The notes: generated by a model from the sequence alone, not told the origin. 32,124 nucleotides of DNA from Selenomonas sp. (GCF_024693525.1 NZ_JAILKR010000013.1:1-32124); one strand, 5' to 3'. Shown: positions 16,242-24,585, counted from the first letter of the stretch. Program-made: numbers and translations.

Positions 16242-16271
16242 TATTGTGCGGATGTCGTAAGGAGCTTAAAA

Positions 16272-18428
16272 ATGAACGATACAAATAAGGGAAATGAAAT
16301 TGCACCAGCAATGAAGCGTGAATACTTAGATGCCCTGCTGGCCCTAGCGGAAGAATATGCAGCTACTTATCGTATCAATCTGGCGGATGGAACCATGGAA
16401 TGCCTGTCCACTGCCAATGTTCTGGGGGAATGCACGACCAAGAAGGCCCAAGGGGACGCCGATTATGAATCAGCCATGAAGGAGTATGTGGAGGCGAAAG
16501 TTCACCCTTTAGAGCAATTGCGCGTCCGGGCCATGGCCTCCCTAAGCGTTGTTCGGAAAAAACTGAAAGCGGAGCACTCCTATACCTTTCGTTTTACCTT
16601 ACTCTTAGAGGGGAAGGTGCGCTTCGGGGAAATGAAATTTGTAGGGGTGGACCCGGTCAAAGGGGAAGCTGGTGCCGTGGTCTTAGGAATAAGGCTCCGG
16701 GACCAGGATATTGCCACTACGATTGTAAACAAGCAATTGATTAAGGAATACGATGCGGTCTATTTCTGCGATTTAAATGCGGGCAATATCCGCATTTTCC
16801 GGGCTCCCGAGGGCTTTGAAGACAAAAATGGCACCACGGTTCCGTATCAGCTAGTTATGGATAAGATTGTTACCCGGGTTAAACCAAAATATCAGGAAGT
16901 CTGGAAGAATCTTGCCAACCCGCTGTTTGTCAAAGATTTTATCGGCGGCAGTCAGCGCCGTGAGTATATCTACGAACTAGCCGGGAAGAAAAGCATTTGG
17001 CGACGGGCACTGTTCCAGGTTCATGACCGGGGGGAGGATGGCAAAGCCACCCGCATTATCCTGTCCTTTATCGGAATTGATTACAATCAGGCCAAAGAGC
17101 TGGAGATGACCAAGCTCATCAATGAACAGAATCACGAGTTGGCGCTGCAGCATGAACAATTGGAACTGGCTCTGCAGCAGGCCAATTCTGCCAATCAGGC
17201 CAAGACGGATTTCTTGACCAATATGTCCCACGATATCCGGACGCCGATGAATGCCATTATGGGCTATACGGCTTTAGCAGCGGCCCATATCGAAGAGGTT
17301 GGCCGCGTGCGGGAATATCTGGATAAGATTGCGACGGCCAGCAATCATCTGCTGTCGCTGATTAACGATGTACTCGATATGAGCCGCATCGAAAGTGGGC
17401 GCATGAATCTCGGGGAATCGGAGACGGATTTGCAGGATGTGGTAAAGGAGATTCATAACATCCTGCAACTAGACGTACAAGCCCATCAGTTGGAGTTCAC
17501 CGTGGACATGGACGGCATAAAGAACACCAAGATTATGTGCGATTACTTGCGCCTCAAACAGGTGTTGCTGAATTGTTTATCCAACTCGGTTAAATTCACC
17601 AAGCCCGGCGGTAAGGTTGCCCTGGAAATTTCCCAACATGCCCAGGCACCGGCAGGCTATGCCAGCTTTACCTTTTCCGTTCGCGATACGGGAATCGGCA
17701 TGGATCCGAAATTCCTTTCTCACCTCTTTGAACCTTTTACTCGGGAGCGTACCAGCACCGTCAGTAAGACCGAAGGAACGGGACTGGGGATGGCCATCGT
17801 CAAGAATATTGTCGATATGATGGGGGGAGATATTTCCGTTTGGAGCGAGCTGGGGACAGGAACGGAAATCACCATGAATTTCCTCTTCAAGCTGGTGGAT
17901 GATTCCCAAGCGCCACCCAGTACGGCGGGGGATGAAGATGAAATCATCGTACCGGTGGGCAGCAAAATCAATGGGGCTTATATCGAAATGCCCACCCTAG
18001 GGGGCAACAAGCTCGATAACAGCAGCGAAGTCTTGAATCGGGAGAAGATTCAAGGGCGGGTGCTGCTGGTGGAAGACAACGAAATCAATGCTGAGATTGT
18101 CTTTGCCTTGCTAGAGGGAACTGGCATTGAGCTGGAACTGGCCACCAATGGCGCCGAGGCTGTTGACATGGTGACCAATGCCGGCGATTATGGCTATGGC
18201 TTGATTCTGATGGATTTGCAAATGCCGCTTATGAATGGGCTGGAAGCTACGAAAATGATTCGTTCCATGAAAACCGAATGGACCAAGAAGGTGCCCATTG
18301 TCGCCATGACGGCCAATGCCTTTGATGAAGACCGGAAGGCGGCCAAGGAGAGTGGGATGAATGACTACATCCTAAAGCCCATCGACCTGCCAAGTCTTTT
18401 CCAAAAGCTCCACGAATATCTAGATTGA
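16272..18428 (+). CDS. Soluble hybrid sensor histidine kinase/response regulator
   Basis: This 718-residue protein has no membrane segments. The first ~280 residues contain two PAS-like sensor regions (the second ending ILSFIGIDYNQAKELE), then a coiled-coil linker (about 285-310). The kinase core has the H-box FLTNMSHDIRTPMNAIMGY (His near 319), N-box LLNCLSNSVKF, and ATP-lid motifs DTGIGMD and GTGLGMAI. The C-terminal receiver (about 595-715) begins VLLVEDNEINAE, has its phospho-Asp in LILMDLQMPLMNG and Lys in YILKPIDL. All catalytic residues appear intact. It lies 30 bp after cheB, so the two are probably one operon; no separate output gene is adjacent. It senses a cytoplasmic cue of unknown nature. 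Confidence 0.92.
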   Translation: MNDTNKGNEIAPAMKREYLDALLALAEEYAATYRINLADGTMECLSTANVLGECTTKKAQGDADYESAMKEYVEAKVHPLEQLRVRAMASLSVVRKKLKAEHSYTFRFTLLLEGKVRFGEMKFVGVDPVKGEAGAVVLGIRLRDQDIATTIVNKQLIKEYDAVYFCDLNAGNIRIFRAPEGFEDKNGTTVPYQLVMDKIVTRVKPKYQEVWKNLANPLFVKDFIGGSQRREYIYELAGKKSIWRRALFQVHDRGEDGKATRIILSFIGIDYNQAKELEMTKLINEQNHELALQHEQLELALQQANSANQAKTDFLTNMSHDIRTPMNAIMGYTALAAAHIEEVGRVREYLDKIATASNHLLSLINDVLDMSRIESGRMNLGESETDLQDVVKEIHNILQLDVQAHQLEFTVDMDGIKNTKIMCDYLRLKQVLLNCLSNSVKFTKPGGKVALEISQHAQAPAGYASFTFSVRDTGIGMDPKFLSHLFEPFTRERTSTVSKTEGTGLGMAIVKNIVDMMGGDISVWSELGTGTEITMNFLFKLVDDSQAPPSTAGDEDEIIVPVGSKINGAYIEMPTLGGNKLDNSSEVLNREKIQGRVLLVEDNEINAEIVFALLEGTGIELELATNGAEAVDMVTNAGDYGYGLILMDLQMPLMNGLEATKMIRSMKTEWTKKVPIVAMTANAFDEDRKAAKESGMNDYILKPIDLPSLFQKLHEYLD

Positions 18429-18435
18429 GGCAAAA

Positions 18436-18475
18436 AAATAACGCACCTCTCAAAAGAGAAGTGCGTTATTTCTAT
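18436..18475. terminator. Bidirectional intrinsic terminator
   Basis: An 11-bp stem (AAATAACGCAC 18436-18446, GTGCGTTATTT 18461-18471), extended by TCT/AGA inside, lies between the kinase gene and the convergent minus-strand small gene. A-run on the left and T-run on the right serve both directions. Confidence 0.88.
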
Positions 18476-18476
18476 G

Positions 18477-18737
18477 TTAGGCCTGAGCCAATTCGTCGTT
18501 TTCGTCGTAAACCGGCGGATGTGCCACGGCCAGCTTCGAAAAGTCGATTTTCGGAAGCTGCGTTTCGGACAAGTTGCGAACTTTGCTTTCAACAGCAGCA
18601 TCGTGACCGAAGGGACGGCAAAGCTCCAGGCTGTGCTCCATGCCCTGCAGCTCCGGAACATAAAAGCCGAGCTGATCTGCAATGCTTTTGAATTCATAGA
18701 ATTTGTTTGCCAGTTCACACCATTCAAGATTCTTCAT
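18477..18737 (-). CDS. Uncharacterised small protein behind a structured leader
   Basis: This 86-residue soluble protein starts MKNLEWCELANKFYEFKSIA and contains LGFYVPELQGMEHSLELC and a C-terminal acidic tail (VYDENDELAQA). I do not recognise the family. ATG 18737 is chosen because AAGGAGG (18749-18743) stands at ideal spacing. A longer frame from GTG 18854 exists, but that codon lies only 2-4 bp after the -10 box of the promoter described here and upstream of the likely transcription start, so it should not be in the mRNA. The 112-nt leader is hairpin-rich and GGA-rich, suggesting post-transcriptional control. Confidence 0.7.
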   Translation of the reverse strand: MKNLEWCELANKFYEFKSIADQLGFYVPELQGMEHSLELCRPFGHDAAVESKVRNLSETQLPKIDFSKLAVAHPPVYDENDELAQA

Positions 18738-18849
18738 AATATCCTCCTTGGGGATTTTACCACAAATCCCAATCCAAAAATCCTTAACATCTTTTTTATC
18801 CCAATATGTTTGTAAAATCGAAATCCCTTTATTTCGATTTTCAAAATAT
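18738..18849 (-). promoter_or_regulatory. Structured GGA-rich 5' leader, candidate CsrA target
   Basis: In RNA sense the leader holds seven GGA triplets in about 112 nt. Hairpin 1 has perfect 11-bp arms (18841-18831 with 18824-18814) and the loop AAAGGG followed by A. Hairpin 2 (18772-18764 with 18757-18748, one extra base) carries a GGGA in its arm and abuts the ribosome site AAGGAGG. CsrA recognises GGA, ideally in hairpin loops and over the ribosome site, and csrA is present in this window. CsrA binding is an inference. Confidence 0.45.
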
Positions 18850-18856
18850 GGCACTA

Positions 18857-18885
18857 AGTATACGCAAGTTTTTGCGTAGTGTCAA
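18857..18885 (-). promoter_or_regulatory. Consensus promoter with internal inverted repeat
   Basis: On the minus strand TTGACA (18885-18880), a 17-bp spacer and TATACT (18862-18857) form a near-consensus promoter for the 86-residue protein. The spacer and -10 edge contain the inverted repeat TACGCAA/TTGCGTA (18861-18867 and 18872-18878, 4-bp gap), placed where a repressor would block RNA polymerase. Confidence 0.75.
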
Positions 18886-18924
18886 TGATATTTGTGAATA
18901 AATTCCAATCAATTGCATTTAATA

Positions 18925-18960
18925 AGCAAAAAGAGCTGGATCCGTTTTCGAATCCAGCCC
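18925..18960 (-). terminator. Intrinsic terminator of the large SGNH gene
   Basis: In the minus sense, GGGCTGGAT and ATCCAGCTC pair around a short loop and are followed by TTTTTGCTT. It lies 4 bp after the stop codon of the SGNH gene. Confidence 0.82.
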
Positions 18961-18964
18961 TTTT

Positions 18965-20584
18965 TTAGCGGAGCAGTTTGTCCTGATTCATATTGATGAT
19001 TTCCCCCATGAGCATCTTGCCATAGACATCGGGGTGAAGGCCATCTACCGAGAATTTGTTGTCCATAAATTTATGAGTGGGGTCGTAGAAGTATGGTTCC
19101 AAATCGATATAGTAATCCTGCTGGCGAATCCAGCTGTTGATGATTCTAAGTTTCGTTTCCCACTTCGGGTCAGTGGGGGCCTGGAAGGCAAAGAGAATAT
19201 TAGGGGGATTAACCGGCATCAGCGTTAAAAAGATGGGGCGGATGTCGTTGGCCAGGCATTTATCCCGAATAATTTTCAAATCGTTTACAACACTTTCCGG
19301 GGAGGTGTTGGGGGCCCGCAAGCTGTTGGTTCCCGTGAGAATCAATAGATTAATTGGCCGAAGGGGCAGCACATCCTGGTCAAAGCGCTCCAGGGAAGTC
19401 TTGGAGGTATCTCCGCTTCGTCCGAGATTTAAACAGGGGAAATCAAAGTAAGTAGTGTAGCTGTACTCCAAGGCTGCCGGGGAATTGGAAACGGCGCCGC
19501 CGCCATGGGTGATGCTGTCGCCAAGGACAGCCACCGGCACGCGCTCAGGCAACTCCGGCATGGTGAAGTGAGCCGTATCCGACCAGCTGCCAATGGTCTG
19601 TCCCTGCTGGTCCACCGCCCGGACCCGCCAATAATAATCGCCGGCATAGGGGCGGGGATATTCATCGTAGCAAGCGGTAGCCACATCGACGGTTTTGCGC
19701 CAGACGGCGTCGGCTTCCGTTGTCGTGCTGTTTTCTTCTGCTGGTGGATGTATCATAAGCTCCACCTCGTAGCGCGTGGCATTATTCAGTGGTATCCACT
19801 GGTAGACCGGATAGACTGGCATCTGGAAATTCGGCATCTGGTCAAAGGTATTAAGCAGTGGATGATTGGGCTGCGGCATGTCTGGATTGATGTGAAGTTC
19901 CTCGGCTTTAGAAAATTCGCCGATGGGATTGTGATGCAGATCCAGGGCCCGAACCCGCCAGTAAATGAATTTGCGGTGGGCGTATTTTCGCAGGTCAGCC
20001 TGCCAACCGTTGGTGAAAATCATTTTGGTGCTTTCCAAATGGTTGGTCTTATCCAGAGCGGTGCCGCCTTCCTGGGCCGGTTTGCCTGCTAAAAGCTCCA
20101 CCTCATAGCAGACAGCGTTGGGAACGGCATGCCAGACCAAAAATGGCATCAAGCTGGCGGGATTATCTTCGGTATAATGATAAATGGATACCGGTGACAA
20201 AATATTTTTGTTGTAAATCGGATTTTCAATGGGATCCGATGGCGGCGTCAAGGGACCAAAAAGACCGTAAGCTGTAACGCGGTAGCAGGTGGGGATACCG
20301 CTGCGGGGCACTTCATAGGAGGCGTTATGGGTAAAACCACTCGTAAAGAAATGGTATTCTGGTTCGCCTTCCACCAGCCCTGTGGTATGGGAGTAGGTTT
20401 CGACCTTGTAGAAGCAGGGATAGGGAAGGGGATCCCAGGATAGAACCATATGACCATCCCGCTCGTCAAAGGAAGTCTGAAGCGTTATCCCCTGCAGACC
20501 AAGAATATCGGTTTTTTCCGCGATATAGGCAAAAAATATCGTAAAACATGCGATTACAAAGGTAAAAAGTAAAAATTTCTTCAT
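18965..20584 (-). CDS. Membrane-anchored SGNH/GDSL esterase with three beta-sandwich repeats
   Basis: This protein of about 539 residues is a larger paralogue of the protein at 3510-4898. It has an N-terminal anchor or uncleaved signal (MKKFLLFTFVIACFTIFFAY), three fibronectin-like repeats (about residues 30-115, 140-230 and 255-345; the last two end in YWRVRA), and a C-terminal SGNH domain with GDSITHGGG, RSGDTS, LTGTNSLRA and SVDGLHPDVYGKMLMGE. The catalytic Ser, Gly, Asn, Asp and His are all present. Envelope glycan or lipid deacylation is the likely role; the substrate is unknown. ATG 20584 is preferred over TTG 20596 because it begins a standard signal sequence, though the ribosome site is weak. 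The gene is monocistronic, divergent from cobA. Confidence 0.8.
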   Translation of the reverse strand: MKKFLLFTFVIACFTIFFAYIAEKTDILGLQGITLQTSFDERDGHMVLSWDPLPYPCFYKVETYSHTTGLVEGEPEYHFFTSGFTHNASYEVPRSGIPTCYRVTAYGLFGPLTPPSDPIENPIYNKNILSPVSIYHYTEDNPASLMPFLVWHAVPNAVCYEVELLAGKPAQEGGTALDKTNHLESTKMIFTNGWQADLRKYAHRKFIYWRVRALDLHHNPIGEFSKAEELHINPDMPQPNHPLLNTFDQMPNFQMPVYPVYQWIPLNNATRYEVELMIHPPAEENSTTTEADAVWRKTVDVATACYDEYPRPYAGDYYWRVRAVDQQGQTIGSWSDTAHFTMPELPERVPVAVLGDSITHGGGAVSNSPAALEYSYTTYFDFPCLNLGRSGDTSKTSLERFDQDVLPLRPINLLILTGTNSLRAPNTSPESVVNDLKIIRDKCLANDIRPIFLTLMPVNPPNILFAFQAPTDPKWETKLRIINSWIRQQDYYIDLEPYFYDPTHKFMDNKFSVDGLHPDVYGKMLMGEIINMNQDKLLR

Positions 20585-20662
20585 ATATAACACCAAATTG
20601 CAGGAATTTTATTTAAAATATTGTATAACACTAAGTATAACATATTTTAGAGGTGAGAGGTA

Positions 20663-21199
20663 TTGGAAAAGTACGGTTTGGTTATTGTTCACACAGGAAA
20701 TGGTAAAGGAAAGACGACAGCAGCCTTAGGGCTGGCCGTCAGGGCTTGGGGAGATGGCCTGCGGGTCTGCATCCTGCAATTCATTAAGGGTGGCTGGAAG
20801 TATGGGGAGCTCAAGACGCTTGAGACCTTGGCGGCTGCGGATGGCCGCATCGAAATCAAGCAGTGCGGTTTGGGATTTACCAATACGGAAGAACACGAGG
20901 AGCAGGAGCATAAAGAGGCTGCTTCCAAGGCACTGGCCATGGCCGGGGAGGCCATTACCAGCGGCGACTGGGATTTAGTCATTCTCGATGAAATCAACTA
21001 TGCGGTAAAATTTGGACTCATAACGGTAGACGATGTTATGGCACTGCTTGCCTGCCGCCCGAAAGATCTGCATCTGGTTCTGACGGGACGTGATGCCAAG
21101 CCGGAACTCATCGAAAAGGCGGATTTGGTCACGGAAATGAAGCAAATCAAGCACCCGTATGAGCAGGGCATCAAAGCCCAGATTGGAATTGAGTTTTAG
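20663..21199 (+). CDS. cobA: Cob(I)yrinic acid a,c-diamide adenosyltransferase
   Basis: This 178-residue enzyme attaches the adenosyl group from ATP to reduced corrinoid, making adenosylcobamide precursors. It is a CobA/BtuR/CobO-family protein: the P-loop GNGKGKTTAALG starts at residue 12, followed by VCILQFIKGGWKYGE, LDEINYAVKFGLI (Walker B region) and HLVLTGRDAKPELIEKADLV. The start is TTG 20663, with GAGAGG at the ribosome site, and length matches the family. It stands alone, not within a cobalamin synthesis cluster, which suggests salvage or maintenance of the cofactor. No cobalamin riboswitch is apparent in the 78 bp upstream. Confidence 0.93.
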   Translation: MEKYGLVIVHTGNGKGKTTAALGLAVRAWGDGLRVCILQFIKGGWKYGELKTLETLAAADGRIEIKQCGLGFTNTEEHEEQEHKEAASKALAMAGEAITSGDWDLVILDEINYAVKFGLITVDDVMALLACRPKDLHLVLTGRDAKPELIEKADLVTEMKQIKHPYEQGIKAQIGIEF

Positions 21200-21240
21200 A
21201 AAAAACGCTGTAACAGTGTAAATATTTTTCCGGTTATTAC

Positions 21241-21269
21241 TTGTTTTTCACCAACGAATGAAGTAGAAT
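21241..21269 (+). promoter_or_regulatory. Probable ilvD promoter
   Basis: TTGTTT (21241-21246), a 17-bp spacer and TAGAAT (21264-21269). It gives a leader of about 90 nt before ilvD. Confidence 0.5.
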
Positions 21270-21297
21270 TGTAACTATGTAATGAGATTTTATCATC

Positions 21298-21322
21298 AAA
21301 TGTCTAAATGAGATAGACATTT
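21298..21322 (+). promoter_or_regulatory. Hairpin in the ilvD leader
   Basis: AAATGTCTA (21298-21306) and TAGACATTT (21314-21322) are perfect inverted arms around AATGAGA. No U-run follows, so it is not a terminator. It may be an operator if the true promoter lies nearby, or an RNA stem in the leader. Confidence 0.45.
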
Positions 21323-21365
21323 CCTTGCGATGAAGTTTATGTCTCAGGATTAGGAGAGTTGAAAA

Positions 21366-23018
21366 ATGAGAAGTGACATCGTTAAGCAGGGCGCTACCCG
21401 CTGCGCTCATCGTTCCTTATTCCATGCCAATGGCTATGGGCCAGAGGATTTGAAAAAGCCGTTGATTGGTATTTGCAATTCCTTCAATGAAATCATTCCT
21501 GGTCATATTCATCTTCGTGAGATTGCGGATGCGGCAAAACTGGGGGTGGCAGCCGCCGGTGGAACGCCTGTGGAATTTCCGGCTATCGGTGTTTGTGATG
21601 GCATCGCCATGGGCCATCAGGGTATGAAGTATTCCTTGGCCAGCCGTGAACTTATTGCCGATTCCGTAGAATCCGTTGCTATGGCTTCAGGGTTTGATGG
21701 CCTCGTACTGATTCCGAACTGCGATAAAGTCGTACCGGGTATGCTCATGGCCGCCGCCCGGCTTAACATTCCCTGCGTGGTGGTATCGGGTGGCCCGATG
21801 CTTCCGGGAAGGTTCAAAGGCAGGGATGTCAGCGTCAGCCAGGCCTTTGAAGCGGCAGGAAAATACGCAGCCGGCGAAATGTCTGCTGAGGAAATGGCAG
21901 AGCTTGAGGAAAAATGCTGCCCAGGCTGCGGTTCCTGTGCTGGTTTGTTTACCGCTAACACCATGAACTCCTTATCGGAAGTTCTCGGCATGGCTCTGCC
22001 GGGCAATGGCACAATTCCGGCAGCCTATACAGGAGCTCGCCGGCTGCTGGCCAAACGGGCTGGTGCCGTTATCATGGATTTGGTCAAAAACGACATCAAA
22101 CCCCGTGATATTTTGACCCGCAAGGCCTTTGAAAACGCCATCACGGTGGATATGGGAATCGGCGGTTCTTCCAATACGGTGCTTCATTTGACCGCTATCG
22201 CCCATGAAGCCGGCATTGAGATTCCAGCGCCACTCTTTGATGAAATCTCCCGCCGCACGCCGTATATTACAAAACTCAGCCCGGGTGGAACCCATCACAT
22301 GGTTGACTTGGAGGAAGCCGGCGGCATTTCGGCAGTAATGAATGAACTTTCTAAGAAAGACCTCATTCACCTCGATGCGCTGACCGTTACCGGCCCCATG
22401 GGGGAACGAATCAAAAACGCGAAGGTCTTAGATAGAAGCGTCATCCACAGTGTCGAAGAACCCTATCGTAAAGAGGGCGGCATTGCTATCCTCAAGGGTA
22501 ATCTGGCTCCGGACTATGCTGTGGTCAAGGCGTCGGCGGTTAAAGACGATATGTTGACCTACGAGGGCACGGCCAAATGTTACGATTCGGAAACGGCGGC
22601 CTGTGATGCCATCATGGCGGGGGACATCGTCGATGGCGATGTGGTGGTCATCCGCTACGAGGGTCCGAAGGGCGGCCCCGGCATGCAGGAGATGTTAAAT
22701 CCAACCGCCGTTATCACGGGACGCGGCCTTAAGGTGGGCCTCATTACCGATGGCCGTTTCAGCGGTGCCAGCCAGGGAGCCTGCGTGGGCCATGTGTCAC
22801 CGGAAGCCATGGAGGGCGGCCCCATTGCCCTGATTGAAGATGGCGATACCATCCTCATCGATATTCCTAGCCGCAAGCTAGAGCTCAAAGTCAGCGATGA
22901 AGAACTGGCTAAGCGGAAAGCGGCCTGGAAACAGCCCGAGCCAAAAATCAAGCACGGCTATTTGTCCCGCTATGCAAAACTTACCACGTCGGCTAGCACC
23001 GGTGCGGTACTCAAATAA
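21366..23018 (+). CDS. ilvD: Dihydroxy-acid dehydratase
   Basis: This 550-residue Fe-S enzyme dehydrates 2,3-dihydroxy-3-methylbutanoate and the isoleucine homologue to 2-oxo acids in branched-chain amino acid synthesis. Cluster-binding cysteines are visible in [11 protein letters not shown] (about residue 37), [10 protein letters not shown] (about 119) and [12 protein letters not shown] (about 183-190). [44 protein letters not shown] and [11 protein letters not shown] are all family-typical, and the length is normal. The start is ATG 21366 after TTAGGAGAG. It is separated from other ilv/leu genes, which are not in the window. Expression may be controlled through the hairpin-bearing leader; no T-box motif was seen. 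Confidence 0.97.
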   Translation: MRSDIVKQGATRCAHRSLFHANGYGPEDLKKPLIGICNSFNEIIPGHIHLREIADAAKLGVAAAGGTPVEFPAIGVCDGIAMGHQGMKYSLASRELIADSVESVAMASGFDGLVLIPNCDKVVPGMLMAAARLNIPCVVVSGGPMLPGRFKGRDVSVSQAFEAAGKYAAGEMSAEEMAELEEKCCPGCGSCAGLFTANTMNSLSEVLGMALPGNGTIPAAYTGARRLLAKRAGAVIMDLVKNDIKPRDILTRKAFENAITVDMGIGGSSNTVLHLTAIAHEAGIEIPAPLFDEISRRTPYITKLSPGGTHHMVDLEEAGGISAVMNELSKKDLIHLDALTVTGPMGERIKNAKVLDRSVIHSVEEPYRKEGGIAILKGNLAPDYAVVKASAVKDDMLTYEGTAKCYDSETAACDAIMAGDIVDGDVVVIRYEGPKGGPGMQEMLNPTAVITGRGLKVGLITDGRFSGASQGACVGHVSPEAMEGGPIALIEDGDTILIDIPSRKLELKVSDEELAKRKAAWKQPEPKIKHGYLSRYAKLTTSASTGAVLK

Positions 23019-23057
23019 TTGACAAGTCAAGCTGACAAGTCAAATTTGACTTGTCAA
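23019..23057. repeat. Three tandem copies of a TTGACWWGTCAA palindromic word
   Basis: TTGACAAGTCAA (23019-23030), CTGACAAGTCAA (23032-23043) and its reverse-complement form TTGACTTGTCAA (23046-23057) follow the ilvD stop codon directly. The last two create an exact 24-bp palindrome (23033-23056). Further copies of TGACAAGTCA occur inside two genes (6527 and 13694). Confidence 0.85.
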
Positions 23058-23064
23058 CGGTGTG

Positions 23065-23100
23065 CAAGCCTTCTCCTGTGGGGAAGGCTTGTATTTATTT
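23065..23100 (+). terminator. Intrinsic terminator after ilvD
   Basis: CAAGCCTTC (23065-23073) and GAAGGCTTG (23083-23091) form a perfect 9-bp stem followed by TATTTATTT. Confidence 0.82.
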
Positions 23101-23151
23101 GGGGAATTCGCTATAATAAGGAACGTTGAAATACGATTTGAGGTGTAGATT

Positions 23152-23643
23152 TTGCATATAGTTTTAATAGAGCCGGAGATTCCCGGCAACACGGGCAACA
23201 TTGCCCGTCTTTGTGCGGCCACGGGTATCGAGCTGCACTTAGTCAAGCCTCTGGGCTTTTCCACCGACGATAAATACTTGAAGCGGGCAGGCCTTGACTA
23301 TTGGCATCTGGTGAAGGTGCATTACCATGAGAATTTCGACGAGGTTCTTGCCATGTACCACGGACACAATTTCTATTATCTGTCCACTAAGGCGCCACGT
23401 GCCCATACGGAAGTGACTTATACCAATGAGGATATGCTGGTCTTTGGCAAGGAGTCTGCCGGTATTCCCGAGGAAATCCTCAATGCCAATTGGGACAGCA
23501 CCGTGCGGATTCCGATGATTGCCGAAGCGCGTTCGTTGAACCTTTCCAATTCCGTGGCCATTGTCGCTTATGAAGCAATGCGGCAGATGGATTATGCAAA
23601 TCTTGCCGAAGCCGGTCCGGGACTTCGCATGTGGTCGAAATAA
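23152..23643 (+). CDS. trmL: tRNA (cytidine(34)-2'-O)-methyltransferase
   Basis: This 163-residue SPOUT-fold protein methylates the ribose of the wobble base in tRNA-Leu isoacceptors. Family motifs are present in order: IVLIEPEIPGNTGNIARLCA near the N-terminus (the conserved Asn-Thr-Gly-Asn-Ile loop), LVKPLGFSTDDKYLKRAGLD, LVFGKESAGIPEEIL and IPMIAEARSLNLSNSVAIVA (the SAM-binding trefoil knot). The start is TTG 23152 after GAGGTG; length is typical (150-165). It precedes murB by 16 bp, and the two are probably cotranscribed. Confidence 0.93.
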   Translation: MHIVLIEPEIPGNTGNIARLCAATGIELHLVKPLGFSTDDKYLKRAGLDYWHLVKVHYHENFDEVLAMYHGHNFYYLSTKAPRAHTEVTYTNEDMLVFGKESAGIPEEILNANWDSTVRIPMIAEARSLNLSNSVAIVAYEAMRQMDYANLAEAGPGLRMWSK

Positions 23644-23659
23644 CAGATAGGATGATAGC

Positions 23660-24577
23660 ATGAAAATCAATGAAAACTTTGTCAAGGCTTGTCAGGCTTT
23701 TTTGAAACCGGAGCAATTGTTGCTGGATGAGCCCATGAGTAAACATACCACCTTTGAAATCGGCGGCCCGGCTGACTGTCTGATTTTCCCAGCTTCCTTA
23801 GAAGAAGTACAAAAGGTCTTGACGCTGGTAAAAGAATACGAGCTGCCCTTGACCATGCTGGGAAATGGTTCGAATATGTTGGTTCGCGACAAGGGCATCC
23901 GCGGCGTCGTAATAAAATTTGCGGAACCCATGTCTTCGATTCGCTGCGAGGGAACGCGAATCATTGCCGGTGCCGGTGCCCTTCTCAAAGATGTGTCCGA
24001 GTGTGCTGCTGCCAACGGCCTAACAGGACTTGAGTATGCCTGCGGCATTCCGGGCAGCATTGGCGGTGCCATTTTCATGAACGCCGGTGCTTACGATGGG
24101 GAAACGAAAAATGTTGCCGATGTAGTTCGGGCTGTTGACCAGCAGGGCAACCTGCATACCTTTTCCCATGAGGAAATGGAACTTGGCTATCGTCACAGCG
24201 TATTCCAGAGCAATGGGGAAGCAATCTGCGAAGTAGAGCTACAGTTGCAGCCTGGCGATGAAAAAGAAATCCGGGCCAAGATTGCCGATTACACGGATCG
24301 CCGGGAAAGCAAACAGCCCTTGGAAATGCCCAGTGCTGGCAGCACCTTTAAACGGCCGGAAGGTTATTTTGCCGGTACGCTCATTGACCAGACAGGACTA
24401 AAGGGATTTTCCGTTGGCGGTGCTCAGGTATCCACAAAGCATGCGGGCTTTGTGGTTAATACCGGTGGAGCTACAGCTGCGGATGTGGTAAACCTCATCC
24501 ACGAAGTCCAGCGCCGGGTAAAAGAAAAGCACGGCGTGGAGTTACAGCCAGAGGTTCGCATGATTGGCGAGGAATAA
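23660..24577 (+). CDS. murB: UDP-N-acetylenolpyruvoylglucosamine reductase
   Basis: This 305-residue FAD enzyme reduces the enolpyruvyl group to form UDP-MurNAc for peptidoglycan. FAD-binding motifs TFEIGGPADCLIFP and GNGSNMLVRDKGIRGVVI are followed by GLEYACGIPGSIGGAIFMNA, YRHSVFQ, the catalytic Ser in PSAGSTFKRP, and the final acidic residue in LQPEVRMIGEE. The length and the absence of the extra Tyr loop place it with the shorter (type II) MurB proteins of Gram-positives. The start is ATG 23660 after GATAGGATG. It follows trmL closely and ends at a strong terminator. Confidence 0.96.
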   Translation: MKINENFVKACQAFLKPEQLLLDEPMSKHTTFEIGGPADCLIFPASLEEVQKVLTLVKEYELPLTMLGNGSNMLVRDKGIRGVVIKFAEPMSSIRCEGTRIIAGAGALLKDVSECAAANGLTGLEYACGIPGSIGGAIFMNAGAYDGETKNVADVVRAVDQQGNLHTFSHEEMELGYRHSVFQSNGEAICEVELQLQPGDEKEIRAKIADYTDRRESKQPLEMPSAGSTFKRPEGYFAGTLIDQTGLKGFSVGGAQVSTKHAGFVVNTGGATAADVVNLIHEVQRRVKEKHGVELQPEVRMIGEE

Positions 24578-24585
24578 AAAATCTT

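Noticed and set aside
18738..18854. N-terminal extension of the small gene from GTG 18854
   Set aside because: The GTG lies within 2-4 bp of the -10 box, upstream of the expected transcription start, and lacks a ribosome site.
19505..20092. 195-codon plus-strand frame opposite the large SGNH gene
   Set aside because: The minus-strand frame has complete SGNH blocks and a signal anchor; this one has no recognisable pattern.
21200..21365. T-box leader for ilvD
   Set aside because: The leader is too short and no T-box consensus sequence is present.
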